Part shown: positions 35,141 to 44,314 of the stretch, in pieces
Layout of the letters: every line of letters begins with the position of its first letter
Numbering within the stretch: the stretch's first letter is position 1
Assembly (NCBI RefSeq): GCF_002863225.1
Contig: NZ_PKEK01000005.1
Span: forward strand, 1-64,000
Source: Mycobacterium sp.
GTDB taxonomy: Bacteria > Actinomycetota > Actinomycetes > Mycobacteriales > Mycobacteriaceae
Direction: 5' to 3'
DNA length: 64,000 nucleotides
Program-made: the position numbers and the translations under genes
The notes under the pieces: generated by a model
Seen by the model: the letters and a program-made list of their open reading frames with translations, nothing else
Databases searched by the model: none
Told to the model about the DNA's origin: nothing

Positions 35141-36469
35141 TTACACCGGGGCGCCGCTGATCTCTTCGAGCATCTCGGTGACCAGCGCGGCGATCGGCGA
35201 CCGCTCGCTACGCAGCAACGTGATGTGCGCGAACAACGGGTGGCCCTTGAGCTTTTCGACCACCGCCGCGACGCCGTCGTGCCGGCCGACGCGCAGGTTG
35301 TCACGCTGGGCGACGTCGTGGGTGAGCACCACCCGCGATCCGGCGCCAAGTCGCGACAGCACGGTCAGCAGTACGTTGCGCTCCAGCGACTGGGCCTCGT
35401 CGACGATCACGAACGAGTCGTGCAGCGAGCGACCGCGGATGTGGGTCAGCGGCAGCACCTCGAGCATGCCGCGGGACAGCACCTCCTCGAGCACCGCTGG
35501 GCTGGCCAGACCTTCGAGAGTGTCGAAGACGGCCTGGGCCCACGGGCCCATCTTCTCGCTCTCGCTGCCGGGCAGGTAGCCGAGTTCCTGGCCGCCGACC
35601 GCATACAGCGGGCGGAACACCACCACCTTGCGCTGGGTGCGGCGCTCCAGCACGGCCTCCAGGCCCGCGCACAGCGCCAACGCCGACTTGCCGGTGCCGG
35701 CTTTGCCGCCGAGCGAGACGATGCCGACCGACTCGTCGAGCAGCAGATCGAGGGCGACCCGTTGTTCGGCGGAGCGGCCGCGCAGCCCGAACACCTCACG
35801 GTCGCCGCGAACCAGTTGGACCTTCTTGTGGGCGTTCACCCGGCCAAGGGCGTGTGAACTTCCGGCGAGCAGTCGAATACCGGTGTGGCACGGCACGTCT
35901 CGTGCGGCCTCGAGGTCGACTTCGCCGTCGGCGAACAGCGCGTCGATGTCGTCGGCGCTGGTCTCCAGTTCGGTCATACCCGTCCAGCCGGACACCACGA
36001 CGTCCTGGGCGTGGTATTCGTCGGCGGGCAGACCCACCGCGCCGGCCTTCACGCGCAGCGGAATATCCTTGCTGACCAACGTGACTCGCTTGCCCTCCGC
36101 GGCGAGGTTGGCCGCGCAGCACAGGATCCGGGAGTCGTTGGTGTCGGTGCGGAATCCGGCGGGCAGCACCGAAGGGTCGCTGTGGTTGAGCTCGACGTGC
36201 AGCGTACCGCCTTGTGTCCCAACGGGAATGGGCTGATCGAGTCGCCCGTGCTCGATGCGCAGGTCGTCGAACAAACGCAGAGCCTGGCGGGCGAACCAGC
36301 CGAGCTCGTGGTGGTGACGCTTGGCCTCCAACTCACTGATCACCACCAGCGGAACCACCACTTCGTGTTCGGCGAAGCGGGAGCAGGCCCAGGGATCAGA
36401 CAGCAGCACCGACGTGTCGAGCACGTAAGTCCTGATGGAGTCCTGCGAAACCGCCGGCGAATCAGTCAC
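35141..36469 (-). CDS. phoH2: PhoH2 PIN-PhoH toxin/helicase protein
   Basis: A 442-residue protein with an N-terminal PIN ribonuclease domain and a C-terminal PhoH P-loop ATPase. PIN acidic residues are seen at Asp18 (LDTSVLL), Glu46 and the DTNDSRIL cluster near 109-112, with Asp135 further on. The ATPase part has [12 protein letters not shown] as Walker A and VIVDEAQ as Walker B. PhoH2 unwinds and cuts RNA, and in mycobacteria is usually encoded with a short upstream phoAT antitoxin reading frame. I could not identify a convincing phoAT here; the 400 bases upstream carry repeats instead. Confidence 0.93.
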   Translation of the reverse strand: MTDSPAVSQDSIRTYVLDTSVLLSDPWACSRFAEHEVVVPLVVISELEAKRHHHELGWFARQALRLFDDLRIEHGRLDQPIPVGTQGGTLHVELNHSDPSVLPAGFRTDTNDSRILCCAANLAAEGKRVTLVSKDIPLRVKAGAVGLPADEYHAQDVVVSGWTGMTELETSADDIDALFADGEVDLEAARDVPCHTGIRLLAGSSHALGRVNAHKKVQLVRGDREVFGLRGRSAEQRVALDLLLDESVGIVSLGGKAGTGKSALALCAGLEAVLERRTQRKVVVFRPLYAVGGQELGYLPGSESEKMGPWAQAVFDTLEGLASPAVLEEVLSRGMLEVLPLTHIRGRSLHDSFVIVDEAQSLERNVLLTVLSRLGAGSRVVLTHDVAQRDNLRVGRHDGVAAVVEKLKGHPLFAHITLLRSERSPIAALVTEMLEEISGAPV

Positions 36470-36566
36470 GAGCGCTCCTCGAGCTCATCGCCCGGCTCGC
36501 TGCCACATGCGGGTGGTGGCCCCACAGCCACCCATGCGCACGAGGCTTTCGCACCGGGCTAGATGC

Positions 36567-36583
36567 CCGTGCGGCCCGCACGG
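36567..36583. repeat. Inverted repeat, 7-bp stem
   Basis: CCGTGCG-GCC-CGCACGG: perfect arms with a 3-base loop. No T-run follows on either strand, so it is not a classical terminator. Confidence 0.6.
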
Positions 36584-36607
36584 ACGAATCGGCGGGGGCC
36601 GCGGCGC

Positions 36608-36630
36608 AAGGACCGGGGCCGGCGGTCCTT
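36608..36630. repeat. Inverted repeat, 8-bp stem
   Basis: AAGGACCG-7 bases-CGGTCCTT: perfect 8-base arms, loop GGGCCGG. It lies 25 bases from the previous hairpin, downstream of desA2 and upstream of phoH2. Confidence 0.6.
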
Positions 36631-36732
36631 CCGAGGTTGAGTCGAGAGGCGCCGCCCGGATAGCAGAGCATGTCGCTAGCCATCGAAAGCGACGGTACCC
36701 GCGTCTGCGCATCCGCGCCGTGCAGGCGCGCC

Positions 36733-36866
36733 GACGACGATGCAGAGCGCGAAGCGCGATGAGGAGGAGCGGCGCAACAAGGCCCGCCGGTGACGATGCG
36801 GAAGGGCGCAGCCCGATCCGAGAGGGACGGAGGAGCGGCGCAAAAAGCCCCGCCGACGACGATGTG
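36733..36866 (+). repeat. Dispersed repeat, two to three degenerate copies
   Basis: The first copy opens GACGACGATGCAGAGCGC and ends GGAGGAGCGGCGC. A second copy (about 36791-36842) opens TGACGATGCGGAAGGGCGCA and ends GGAGGAGCGGCGC; a third begins GACGACGATG next to the desA2 stop. The same head and tail appear on the opposite strand in tandem near 49.7 kb. The tail resembles a ribosome binding site. Confidence 0.65.
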
Positions 36867-36869
36867 CGG

Positions 36870-37700
36870 CTAACTGATGACGAACTGCCGCAGCGCGGGC
36901 TCGTCGGCCACGCCCCAGGCGATGATGCGGTCGGAGATGACCTTCCGGAGTTGCTCCGGGCCGAAAATCCCTGCCTCGGCGACGATTCGCACCTTGTCGG
37001 CGTAGGCGTCGATGTCGGCGCCGACGACGTCGATCTCGGCCGCGCGCGCGGCGATCGCGGCGATCGTCTCGTCCCGGCGATAGCTCAGTAGGTGCGCGAC
37101 GAGGTTGCCGAAGAACTCCTCGTGCCGCACCTCGTCGCGGGCGATGTGGGTGATCAGACCCGCCAGCACCGGCTCCTCGATCTGTGCCGCCAGGTTGTTG
37201 CAGAACACCGCGCGCGAGCCCTCGAAAAGAGCCATAAAAACCAGTGTCTCGGTCTTGGAGAAGTGGTCGGCGCGATACCCCTTCACCGATACGTGCTCGA
37301 AGCGGACGTCTTCATTGGCGACCGGATCGATCTCGCGAGTCACGACGAAGTACTCGCGCAGCGCGATCGCATGCAGGTGCTCCTCGGCGGTCCAGCGGCC
37401 GATCCACTGACCCCACATGTCTTCGAGGATGAAGTGCTCGACGAACTCGCGGTGATAACCGGCGACGTTGTCTTTGTCGATCAGCAGGATTTCGCACGCA
37501 TCGGTGATGGGCTTGGGCAGAGTCACCTGCGAGGAATCCCAGTCCCGCCCGCCGAGAAAAGCGAAGTTCTGCCCCTGCTCGAACGGCACGAAGTCGTGGG
37601 CGAACCAGACCTGCTCGGTACCGAGGTGACGATCCAGATTCTCCCCGACCACCGGCTCCAGCTCGATCATCAGTGCGTCAGCAACGGGTTTGACTGCCAT
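36870..37700 (-). CDS. desA2: Acyl-ACP desaturase DesA2
   Basis: A 276-residue ferritin-like acyl-ACP desaturase. Di-iron ligands fit Glu70, Glu107 and His110 (TAEEHLH), Glu160, then Glu190 and His193 (RDEVRHE). The first ligand-helix motif is EEHLH instead of the plant EENRH. H37Rv DesA2 is essential and needed for mycolic acid synthesis. Upstream, a TATATT -10 element 7 bases before the ATG and no ribosome binding site imply a leaderless mRNA. Confidence 0.93.
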   Translation of the reverse strand: MAVKPVADALMIELEPVVGENLDRHLGTEQVWFAHDFVPFEQGQNFAFLGGRDWDSSQVTLPKPITDACEILLIDKDNVAGYHREFVEHFILEDMWGQWIGRWTAEEHLHAIALREYFVVTREIDPVANEDVRFEHVSVKGYRADHFSKTETLVFMALFEGSRAVFCNNLAAQIEEPVLAGLITHIARDEVRHEEFFGNLVAHLLSYRRDETIAAIAARAAEIDVVGADIDAYADKVRIVAEAGIFGPEQLRKVISDRIIAWGVADEPALRQFVIS

Positions 37701-37707
37701 AAAAGTT

Positions 37708-37713
37708 AATATA
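37708..37713 (-). promoter_or_regulatory. Predicted -10 element TATATT for desA2
   Basis: TATATT on the minus strand, followed by AACTTTT and ATG. The spacer is too A+T-rich to hold a ribosome binding site; transcription probably starts at the A of the ATG. Confidence 0.6.
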
Positions 37714-37782
37714 ACCCGCGTACACAGATATCGTAAAATCCGCCACGCTGGGCGATTTCAGGCCGCGCTACGGCCTACGTCA

Positions 37783-39057
37783 TCAGGCGAGCGACCAGTC
37801 CTCGAGGCCGTCGTACAGTGGAAACGCCCTGGCCAGACGGGTCACCCGGTCACGTAGGGCCGGCACGTCGGCGGCGGTGCCGGCGGCCAGCGCGGTGGCG
37901 ATGATGTCGGCCACCTCGGTGAACTCGGCGTCGCCGAAGCCGCGGGTGGCCAGCGCCGGCGTGCCGATCCGGAGCCCGGACGTCACCATCGGCGGCCGCG
38001 GGTCGTTCGGCACCGCGTTGCGGTTGACGGTGATGCCGGCGTCGTGCAGCAGATCCTCGGCGGCCTGTCCATCCAGCGGTGAATCGCGCAGGTCGACCAG
38101 CACCAGGTGGACGTCGGTGCCGCCGCTGACCACCGAGACACCGGCCTTGGCCACGTCGGCTTCCAGTAACCGGTCGGCGATGATCCGGGCGCCGGTCAGC
38201 GTTCGCTGCTGACGCTCGACGAACTCCGGGGTGCCGGCGATCTTCAGCGCGACGGCCTTGGCGGCGATCACATGCATCAGCGGCCCGCCCTGCTGACCGG
38301 GGAACACCGCGGAGTTGATCGACTTGGCGTATTCCTGCTTGCCCATGATCATTCCGGACCGCGGGCCGCCCAGCGTCTTGTGCACGGTGTTGGACACGAT
38401 GTCGGAGTCGGGCACCGGCGAGGGATGCAGTCCGGCGGCGACCAGGCCGGCGAAGTGCGCCATGTCCACCCACAACTTGGCGTCGACCTCGTCGGCGATC
38501 GATTTGAATGCGGCGAAGTCCAGCACGCGCGGGTACGCCGACCAGCCCGCGACGATCACCTTCGGCCGGAACTCGAGCGCCTGGGCGCGCACTTTGTCCA
38601 TGTCGATCAGATGCGTGGTGTCGTCCACGCCGTAGAAGGCGTTCTCGTAGAGCTTGCCGGAGAAATTCAGCTTCATCCCGTGCGTCAGGTGTCCGCCGTT
38701 GGCCAGGTCGAGGCCCAGCAGCCGCTCCCCCGGCTTCATCAGTGCATGCAGCACCGCGGCGTTGGCCTGTGCCCCGGAATGCGGCTGGACGTTGGCGAAG
38801 TCGGCGCCGAACAGCGCCTTGGCGCGGTCGCGGGCGATGTTCTCCACCTCGTCGACGAACTCGCAGCCGCCGTAGTAGCGGCGGCCGGGCAGACCTTCGG
38901 CGTATTTGTTGGTCAGCACGCTGCCCTGGGCCTGCAGCACCGCGCGAGGTACGAAGTTCTCCGAGGCGATCATCTCGAGCGTGTCGCGCTGGCGGCCAAG
39001 CTCTTTGCCGAGCAGTTCGGCGATGTCGGGGTCGACCTCGGTCAACGGGGCCGACAT
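37783..39057 (-). CDS. glyA: Serine hydroxymethyltransferase
   Basis: PLP enzyme that converts serine and tetrahydrofolate to glycine and methylene-tetrahydrofolate. The 424-residue protein starts [16 protein letters not shown], closely like H37Rv GlyA1, and has [20 protein letters not shown] and the Schiff-base lysine in [11 protein letters not shown]. The start was set at this ATG; the longer frame runs 37 codons upstream without similarity. It follows the DUF885 gene by 49 bases on the same strand, so the two may be cotranscribed. Confidence 0.96.
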   Translation of the reverse strand: MSAPLTEVDPDIAELLGKELGRQRDTLEMIASENFVPRAVLQAQGSVLTNKYAEGLPGRRYYGGCEFVDEVENIARDRAKALFGADFANVQPHSGAQANAAVLHALMKPGERLLGLDLANGGHLTHGMKLNFSGKLYENAFYGVDDTTHLIDMDKVRAQALEFRPKVIVAGWSAYPRVLDFAAFKSIADEVDAKLWVDMAHFAGLVAAGLHPSPVPDSDIVSNTVHKTLGGPRSGMIMGKQEYAKSINSAVFPGQQGGPLMHVIAAKAVALKIAGTPEFVERQQRTLTGARIIADRLLEADVAKAGVSVVSGGTDVHLVLVDLRDSPLDGQAAEDLLHDAGITVNRNAVPNDPRPPMVTSGLRIGTPALATRGFGDAEFTEVADIIATALAAGTAADVPALRDRVTRLARAFPLYDGLEDWSLA

Positions 39058-39106
39058 GATGGAGGAGGCAGTGCGGGCGTCGGGTGCGGCAGTCACGTCC
39101 GCCAGT

Positions 39107-40315
39107 CTAAGCGGGCATCGTCGACGGCACGAACGGCTCGTCGAGCAACCGGCCGAACCGTTCGACAAGGCTCACCTCGGCGGGCCGGTCGTCCAACCAG
39201 CCGCGCAGCAACCGGTACCCCTCCACGTAGGTGCTGGTGTACGCGCGCCACAGCGGAGAGGACAGGAAACGCAGCATCTGCCGGGCCCGGGTGTCGTTGA
39301 CCAGCAGCCAGCGCCGCAGAAACTCCGCGACCTCGTCGGCGTCGCGATGCTCGTCGTGCAGCATCAACGCCGCGTCCTGCCGCACCCCGGCCAGCGCCGC
39401 GGACGCCTCCGACACCGCTTCGGCACGGTCGCCGTCGAAACGCAGACCGAGGTCGGCATAGATCTCGGTCGCCCAGCTTCCCCAACCCGGACCGACCGCG
39501 GCGTAAAGCGCCAGGTCTGCCAGACCCTCAGCCATCAGGCACTGCGGAGTGTTGACCAGGAAGATGGTCTGCTCGTCCTGACCCCGGCGGCGCACCAGAC
39601 CGGCCTCTTTGCGGCAGTGCTCGGTGTGGTGTCCGGGGTAGGACTCGTGGGCCACCAGCCGTGGCAGGTTGGACATCAGCTGTTTGAGGTCGGCGTTGAC
39701 GGCGACGGTCGAGCGGTAGTCACCCAGGTAGTAGTTGAAGCCCGACCACGGTTTGTCGGTCACCACCTGGTAGTCGACGGTTTCGGTGTCCGGCAGCGGA
39801 TATTCGGCGCGAACCCGGTCGCGCAACGCGCTGGAGAACGCATCGATGGCGGCCGCCAGCCGGTCCGGCGGGATCTCTTCGCCGACGCGGTGCGCCTCCA
39901 TCCGGTCGGCCAGCGGACCGGTGCCGCCCAGGGCTTCGTCGAGGCGGGCATGCGCCTGCCGGTAGGACTCGGTGTCACCCTTGCCGATGCGGACGTCGAA
40001 GTAGGCGTGGACCTCGTCGACGAAGCCGATGTCGGCACCGGCGAACTTCCGCGCCGCGCATTCCAGTGCACGCAGGTGCGCGCCCACATACTCCGCACGT
40101 TGGGAGTCGAATCCGTTGCGGCGCGGCACATCTGGCAGCGCCGCGATGAGGCGGGCGGCTTGCCGGGCCAGCTCGGCCGGGTCGGGTGCGGACTCATCGG
40201 CCACCGCTCGGCGCAGCGCCGGGTCACCGGTGAAGGCGTCGACGTAGCCCGGCTCGATCCGGTCGAAACGCAAACCGAGGAGCAGGTACTCACGGATCAG
40301 CGCGTCAGGGTCCAC
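39107..40315 (-). CDS. DUF885 family protein, putative metallopeptidase
   Basis: A 402-residue mainly helical protein of the DUF885 family, distantly related to M32/thermolysin-like peptidases. The putative zinc motif is [11 protein letters not shown], and a conserved YYLGDYRS plus a downstream [11 protein letters not shown] with an acidic third ligand are present. The GTG start is chosen because TAGACT lies 8 bases upstream and because the longer frame has no similarity. In H37Rv, as I recall, glyA1 and coaA are adjacent, so this gene seems to be an insertion. Substrate unknown. Confidence 0.78.
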   Translation of the reverse strand: MDPDALIREYLLLGLRFDRIEPGYVDAFTGDPALRRAVADESAPDPAELARQAARLIAALPDVPRRNGFDSQRAEYVGAHLRALECAARKFAGADIGFVDEVHAYFDVRIGKGDTESYRQAHARLDEALGGTGPLADRMEAHRVGEEIPPDRLAAAIDAFSSALRDRVRAEYPLPDTETVDYQVVTDKPWSGFNYYLGDYRSTVAVNADLKQLMSNLPRLVAHESYPGHHTEHCRKEAGLVRRRGQDEQTIFLVNTPQCLMAEGLADLALYAAVGPGWGSWATEIYADLGLRFDGDRAEAVSEASAALAGVRQDAALMLHDEHRDADEVAEFLRRWLLVNDTRARQMLRFLSSPLWRAYTSTYVEGYRLLRGWLDDRPAEVSLVERFGRLLDEPFVPSTMPA

Positions 40316-40323
40316 GCCTGCCG

Positions 40324-40329
40324 AGTCTA
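40324..40329 (-). promoter_or_regulatory. Predicted -10 element TAGACT for the DUF885 gene
   Basis: TANNNT 8 bases before the GTG start on the minus strand, no ribosome binding site in the spacer. Confidence 0.4.
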
Positions 40330-40343
40330 TTTGCCCGACTTGT

Positions 40344-40377
40344 CTTCCGCCGCTTCGCTGCGGCATCGTCGTCGCGC
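40344..40377 (-). repeat. Degenerate single copy of the dispersed repeat
   Basis: CCGCTTCGCTGCGGCATCGT followed by CGTCGCG resembles the CCGCATCGCTGCGCTCTGCA plus TCGTCGTC unit near 49.7 kb. It sits in the divergent gap between the DUF885 gene and coaA. Similarity is over about 30 bases, with gaps. Confidence 0.35.
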
Positions 40378-40449
40378 CCGCCGACTGGTCGCAGCTTTCC
40401 GGTCGCCCCAACCGACCATCGCAGGCATGAAGCTGCAAGACTGGCTGTC

Positions 40450-41388
40450 ATGCCGCGGGCCAGCGAGCCGAGCCCCTATGTGGAGTTCGATCGAAGTCAA
40501 TGGCGCGCGCTCCGTATGTCCACGCCGCAGCCGCTGACCGAAGAAGAGATCGTCGGCCTGCGCGGTATCGGCGAACAGGTCAACCTGCGCGAGGTCGAAG
40601 AGGTCTACCTGCCACTCGCTCGACTCCTGCACCTACAGGTCGCGGCCCGCCAGGGGTTGTTCTCGGCCACCGCCGAGTTCCTCGGTGAACCGCAGCAGAA
40701 CCCCGACCGGCCGGTGCCGTTCATCATCGGGGTGGCGGGCAGCGTCGCGGTCGGCAAGTCGACCACGGCTCGCGTGCTGCAGGCGCTGCTGGCCCGCTGG
40801 GACCACCACCCGCGCGTCGACCTGGTCACCACTGACGGTTTCCTGTACCCCAACGCCGAGTTGAGCCGCCGAAACCTGATGCACCGCAAGGGTTTTCCAG
40901 AAAGCTACGACCGGCGTGCGCTGATGCGGTTCGTGACTTCGGTGAAGTCGGGATCGGACTACGTGTGCGCGCCGGTGTATTCGCACCTGCACTACGACCG
41001 GGTGCCGGACGCCAAGCAGGTGGTGCGCCACCCCGACATCCTGATCCTCGAGGGCCTCAACGTACTGCAGACCGGACCGACGCTGATGGTCTCGGATCTC
41101 TTCGACTTCTCGCTCTACGTCGACGCGCGGATCGAAGACATCGAGGGTTGGTACATCTCGCGCTTCCTGGCGATGCGCTCGACGGCGTTCGCCAACCCGG
41201 CGTCGCATTTCCATCACTACGCGGGGCTGACCGACCAGCAGGCCGACATCGCCGCGCGCGACATCTGGCGATCGATCAACCGGCCCAACCTGATCGAGAA
41301 CATCCTGCCCACCCGGCCGCGGGCCACCCTGGTGCTGCGCAAAGACGCCGACCATGCCATCAACCGGCTGCGGCTGCGCAAACTGTGA
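40450..41388 (+). CDS. coaA: Pantothenate kinase type I
   Basis: First step of coenzyme A synthesis. The 312-residue protein has [13 protein letters not shown] as Walker [10 protein letters not shown] with the conserved Asp, GFPESYD and EGLNVLQTG, all diagnostic for the prokaryotic type I enzyme. The first ATG was taken; a second in-frame ATG 22 codons later ([11 protein letters not shown]) would remove a less conserved leader. Divergent from the DUF885 gene. Its stop overlaps the start of the NHL-repeat gene (GTGA). Confidence 0.95.
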   Translation: MPRASEPSPYVEFDRSQWRALRMSTPQPLTEEEIVGLRGIGEQVNLREVEEVYLPLARLLHLQVAARQGLFSATAEFLGEPQQNPDRPVPFIIGVAGSVAVGKSTTARVLQALLARWDHHPRVDLVTTDGFLYPNAELSRRNLMHRKGFPESYDRRALMRFVTSVKSGSDYVCAPVYSHLHYDRVPDAKQVVRHPDILILEGLNVLQTGPTLMVSDLFDFSLYVDARIEDIEGWYISRFLAMRSTAFANPASHFHHYAGLTDQQADIAARDIWRSINRPNLIENILPTRPRATLVLRKDADHAINRLRLRKL

Positions 41389-42230
41389 AGCCGCGCCTGA
41401 TCGCAGCGACCGCGGCGGCCCTGGTGCTCGCTGCGCTCGGTACGCCGGGGTCTGCGTCGGCCACCCGTCAGGTGGACCTGCCGTTCACCGGCCTGAAGAA
41501 CCCGAACGGCGTCGCCGTCAGCGTGGGCGGCGACGTCTACGTCACCGACGCCGGCCACCGCCGGGTGCTGAAGCTCGCCGCCGGGTCGGGCACCCAGACC
41601 GAGCTGCCGTTCACCGGACTGCAGAACCTCACCGGCGTGGCCGTCGACACCGCCGGCAGCGTCTACGTCAGCTATTTCACCGACGGCTACCCCGGCGCCG
41701 GAAAAGTGCTGAAGCTGGCGCCCGACGCCACCCAGACCGAGCTGCCGTTCACCGGACTGGTCGACCCGCGGGCCCTGACGGTGGACGGCGCGGGCAACGT
41801 CTACGTGGCCGACCGTCGCACCCATCAGGTCGTCGAACTCGCGGTGGGATCGACCAGCCAGACCGTGCTGCCCCTGACCGGAGTGGACATCGTCCAGGGC
41901 GTGGCGGTCGACGGAGCCGGGAGTGTCTACGTCGGCGATACCCAGACCCACGGCGACCGGGTGGTGAAGCTCGCCGGTGGAAGTCAGACCGAGCTGCCGT
42001 TCACCGGGTTGAACCAGCCGACCGGTGTCGCGTTGGGCAATGACGGCAGCGTCTACGTGGTCGACCACAACAACCGGCGGGTGCTGAGGCTGCCGGCCGG
42101 CTCGACCAGCCAGGTCGCCCTGCCGTTGACGGGCCTGTCCTGGCCGGACGGGGTTGCGGTCGATCCCGGCGGCAACGTCTACGTCGCCGATTCGATGAAC
42201 GGCCGCGTCGTCAAACTGGCCGCGGACTGA
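41385..42230 (+). CDS. Secreted six-bladed NHL-repeat beta-propeller protein
   Basis: A 281-residue exported protein: a signal peptide (cut near GSASA) then six repeats, each with LPFTGL-x-x-P-x-GVAVD-x-x-G-x-VYV and a closing [13 protein letters not shown] strand. Six repeats of about 42 residues build one complete propeller. The repeats closely resemble the extracellular sensor domain of the kinase PknD, but no kinase or membrane anchor is present here. It could bind peptidoglycan-related ligands or act as a soluble scaffold. The GTG start overlaps the coaA stop by 4 bases. Confidence 0.88.
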   Translation: MKPRLIAATAAALVLAALGTPGSASATRQVDLPFTGLKNPNGVAVSVGGDVYVTDAGHRRVLKLAAGSGTQTELPFTGLQNLTGVAVDTAGSVYVSYFTDGYPGAGKVLKLAPDATQTELPFTGLVDPRALTVDGAGNVYVADRRTHQVVELAVGSTSQTVLPLTGVDIVQGVAVDGAGSVYVGDTQTHGDRVVKLAGGSQTELPFTGLNQPTGVALGNDGSVYVVDHNNRRVLRLPAGSTSQVALPLTGLSWPDGVAVDPGGNVYVADSMNGRVVKLAAD

Positions 42231-42306
42231 GCACGACCGCAAAGGCCGATGCGGGGACGCTCGCCGCAACCTCTGACAGCGGCGCCCCGCACCGGCGGGA
42301 CGGGAG

Positions 42307-42729
42307 CTACGCCGTTGGGAGCCGGCGCACTCCGAGGTACTGCAGGTAGCCCATCAGCGCGAAGTAACCGCTGCCGGCCAGGGTGGCGACGACACCGGCC
42401 CCGGTCAGCGGCAGCACGCCGGTGGCGAGCACGACGAGCGTCGCCGCACTCAGGACCACGTTGCCGGCGATGACGGCGATCCCGACGCGGCGCAGATCCG
42501 GTACTGCGGCAAGCCCGTACACACCGAGGCCGCAGAACACCAGCAACGCGCCCCCGATGAATTCGGCCACCGAACTCAGACCGGTCACCGATGAGATCGA
42601 GTCCGCCAGCAAGGCGATGAAGAGGCCGACCGCGCCGCTCAGCGTTGCGTCGAGCCGCATGCCGAAGCGCAACAGGGAGTCGGTCGAGTCGTCGAACGGC
42701 CGGGTGGCCAGTGGAGTAACAGCGGTCAT
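42307..42729 (-). CDS. Four-helix integral membrane protein
   Basis: A 140-residue protein with four hydrophobic helices (GAVGLFIALLADSIS, FIGGALLVFCGLGVYGLA, GIAVIAGNVVLSAATLVVLA, GAGVVATLAGSGYFALMGYLQYLGV). No family is recognised beyond small integral membrane proteins common in actinobacteria. AAGGAG 7 bases before the ATG fixes the start. A 21-bp near-palindrome 72 bases upstream may be its operator. Confidence 0.75.
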   Translation of the reverse strand: MTAVTPLATRPFDDSTDSLLRFGMRLDATLSGAVGLFIALLADSISSVTGLSSVAEFIGGALLVFCGLGVYGLAAVPDLRRVGIAVIAGNVVLSAATLVVLATGVLPLTGAGVVATLAGSGYFALMGYLQYLGVRRLPTA

Positions 42730-42800
42730 GTCGGAACTCCTTGCAGATATGGGGTCGAACACCTCTGAGCTTGCCGACGGGCAGCTGCCAGATCGACACG

Positions 42801-42821
42801 TGGCACTGCCAGGCACTGCCA
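42801..42821. promoter_or_regulatory. Putative operator: 21-bp near-palindrome built of two 10-bp direct repeats
   Basis: Two direct copies of GGCACTGCCA follow each other after a T. The whole reads almost the same on both strands: outer arms TGGCA/TGCCA are perfect and the only asymmetry is at the centre and five bases to each side. It lies 72 bases upstream of the four-helix membrane protein gene. Confidence 0.45.
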
Positions 42822-42929
42822 TTCGCAGGTCAACGGCGTGATCCAGACCACGTATTCCGTGCCTAGCCGGTCTAACCAGATCGCGAGCCGGCATCGCCAC
42901 CACCGGGCCGAAGGACGACCCGGGGTTCG

Positions 42930-44294
42930 CTACTCGCTGGGAACCATCGCCCGGCCGCGAAGATCGGCGGCGATCAGCTTCGCGGCGGCGTTCTGCCAGT
43001 TGTGCAGGGAGCGTTGCGGCACATCGGTGACGAGCCACTGCCACGCCTGCCGGGCGGTCGGGTCCAGGCCCGCCGCGGTGGCGTTCTGGGCGTAGGCGCG
43101 CACCCCGGCGACGTACGGGAAGTACAGCGAGTTGTAGTGGCGCCATTGCTCACTCGTGCCGAAGTCGCCGCTGTCGCGCGGCTTGAGCGCCGCGATCCGG
43201 TCGGCCAGCAGCGCCTTGAGTTCGATGGCGCGTTCCAGCGGCTGATCCGGGGCACCGCGGGCGGCCAGTCGCTCGTCGATGGCGGGCAGCGCGGTCAGCG
43301 GGTTGGCCACCAGCTTGGACAAGTCGCCGTAGTGGCCCAGCGCCCGACGGGTCAGCCTGGCGAAGGTGTCGTCGTCGAAACCGTCCAGCGGATCCGCCAG
43401 CCGCAGCGGCAGGGCGGACTGGGTGCGGCGCAACGTCTCTCGATCGGCCCGCAGCATCGGGGCCCGCGAGAACACCATCCGGTCGAGCAGCCCGGCTAGC
43501 GGATCGGCCAGCACCTGGACCGACGCCGCGATCGCCAGGCTGGTGAACAGCAGCACGGTCAGCGCGGTCTGCGCGGCGCTCTGCCCGCGGGTCAACTCGA
43601 TCGCGACCAGCATCTGGCCGCCGATCAGCGCGACCACCATGCCGGTGCCGGTGAACGAGCGCAGCATGTCGGCCCGTAGCGCCTGACCCTCGTCGAAGGC
43701 ATCCCACAGCGCCACCGCGACACCCAGGCAGAACACGTCACAGCCCGTCGAGGCCAGCGCCAGCCAACTCGGCACCACGCCCAGCGGGATGATCAGGATT
43801 GCGTTGGCCAACGCAAAGAACATCGTCGCGGTGATGATCAGCCCGACGACCGGGATCGTCTGCGTACGACGCACCAGGGCGGCGACCATCGCGTACAGGG
43901 TGGACACCGAAATCACCAGGCACATCAGCACATGACCGATCCGCAGCGGACCCGCGACGGTGCCGGCTACCGTCGCTCCCGCCAGGGTCAGGGCCGCGAC
44001 GACGCCGACTGCGAGCACCTCGACGGAACGCGCCCGGCCGCTGTCCCCCGGACGGGCCATTTCGACGAGGACGGCGAACCAGGCGACCCCCGGCACCGCA
44101 ACCAGATAGATCTCCACCTGGCCCAGGAGTGCGGAGTGCGTCACCAGCCGGACCGCGTCCAGGGCGACCGCCATCGCGAAACTGCACAGACCGACCGCGG
44201 AGAACACCAGGACCGGCTTGCGTGGATTGCGGGCCAGCAGATACAGCCCCAACCACCAACTCAGCGAGAACACGAAAGCTGAGAGCGCAGCCAT
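42930..44294 (-). CDS. Polytopic membrane protein with cytosolic C-terminal domain
   Basis: A 454-residue protein. Residues 1-280 contain about eight membrane helices, from AFVFSLSWWLGLYLLA to ALTVLLFTSLAIAASVQVLA; the last 170 residues are soluble and helical, with ADPLDGFDDDTFARLTRRALGHYGDLSKLVANPLTALP and a WQWLVTDVPQRSLHNWQ end. The layout, a membrane sensor region with a cytosolic helical tail, resembles actinobacterial regulators but no known domain is recognised. It begins 20 bases after the Z-prenyl synthase gene on the same strand, so the two form an operon. Confidence 0.75.
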   Translation of the reverse strand: MAALSAFVFSLSWWLGLYLLARNPRKPVLVFSAVGLCSFAMAVALDAVRLVTHSALLGQVEIYLVAVPGVAWFAVLVEMARPGDSGRARSVEVLAVGVVAALTLAGATVAGTVAGPLRIGHVLMCLVISVSTLYAMVAALVRRTQTIPVVGLIITATMFFALANAILIIPLGVVPSWLALASTGCDVFCLGVAVALWDAFDEGQALRADMLRSFTGTGMVVALIGGQMLVAIELTRGQSAAQTALTVLLFTSLAIAASVQVLADPLAGLLDRMVFSRAPMLRADRETLRRTQSALPLRLADPLDGFDDDTFARLTRRALGHYGDLSKLVANPLTALPAIDERLAARGAPDQPLERAIELKALLADRIAALKPRDSGDFGTSEQWRHYNSLYFPYVAGVRAYAQNATAAGLDPTARQAWQWLVTDVPQRSLHNWQNAAAKLIAADLRGRAMVPSE

Positions 44295-44314
44295 GCCCTC
44301 AGTCTCGCACGTAG

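Larger units (their letters stand above)
36470..36869. other. Intergenic region with hairpins and repeat copies between desA2 and phoH2
   Basis: Four hundred bases without a convincing gene. The phoH2-proximal half has two hairpins (given separately); the desA2-proximal half has two and a half copies of a repeat that recurs near 40.35 and 49.7 kb. Short frames on either strand are dominated by Arg and Gly from the repeats and were not called. The phoH2 promoter and any phoAT-like leader would have to lie here. Confidence 0.5.

Noticed and set aside
37701..37782. Possible glycine riboswitch or other leader RNA around glyA
   Set aside because: This gap is downstream of glyA; the gap upstream of glyA is only 49 bases and shows no aptamer-like structure.
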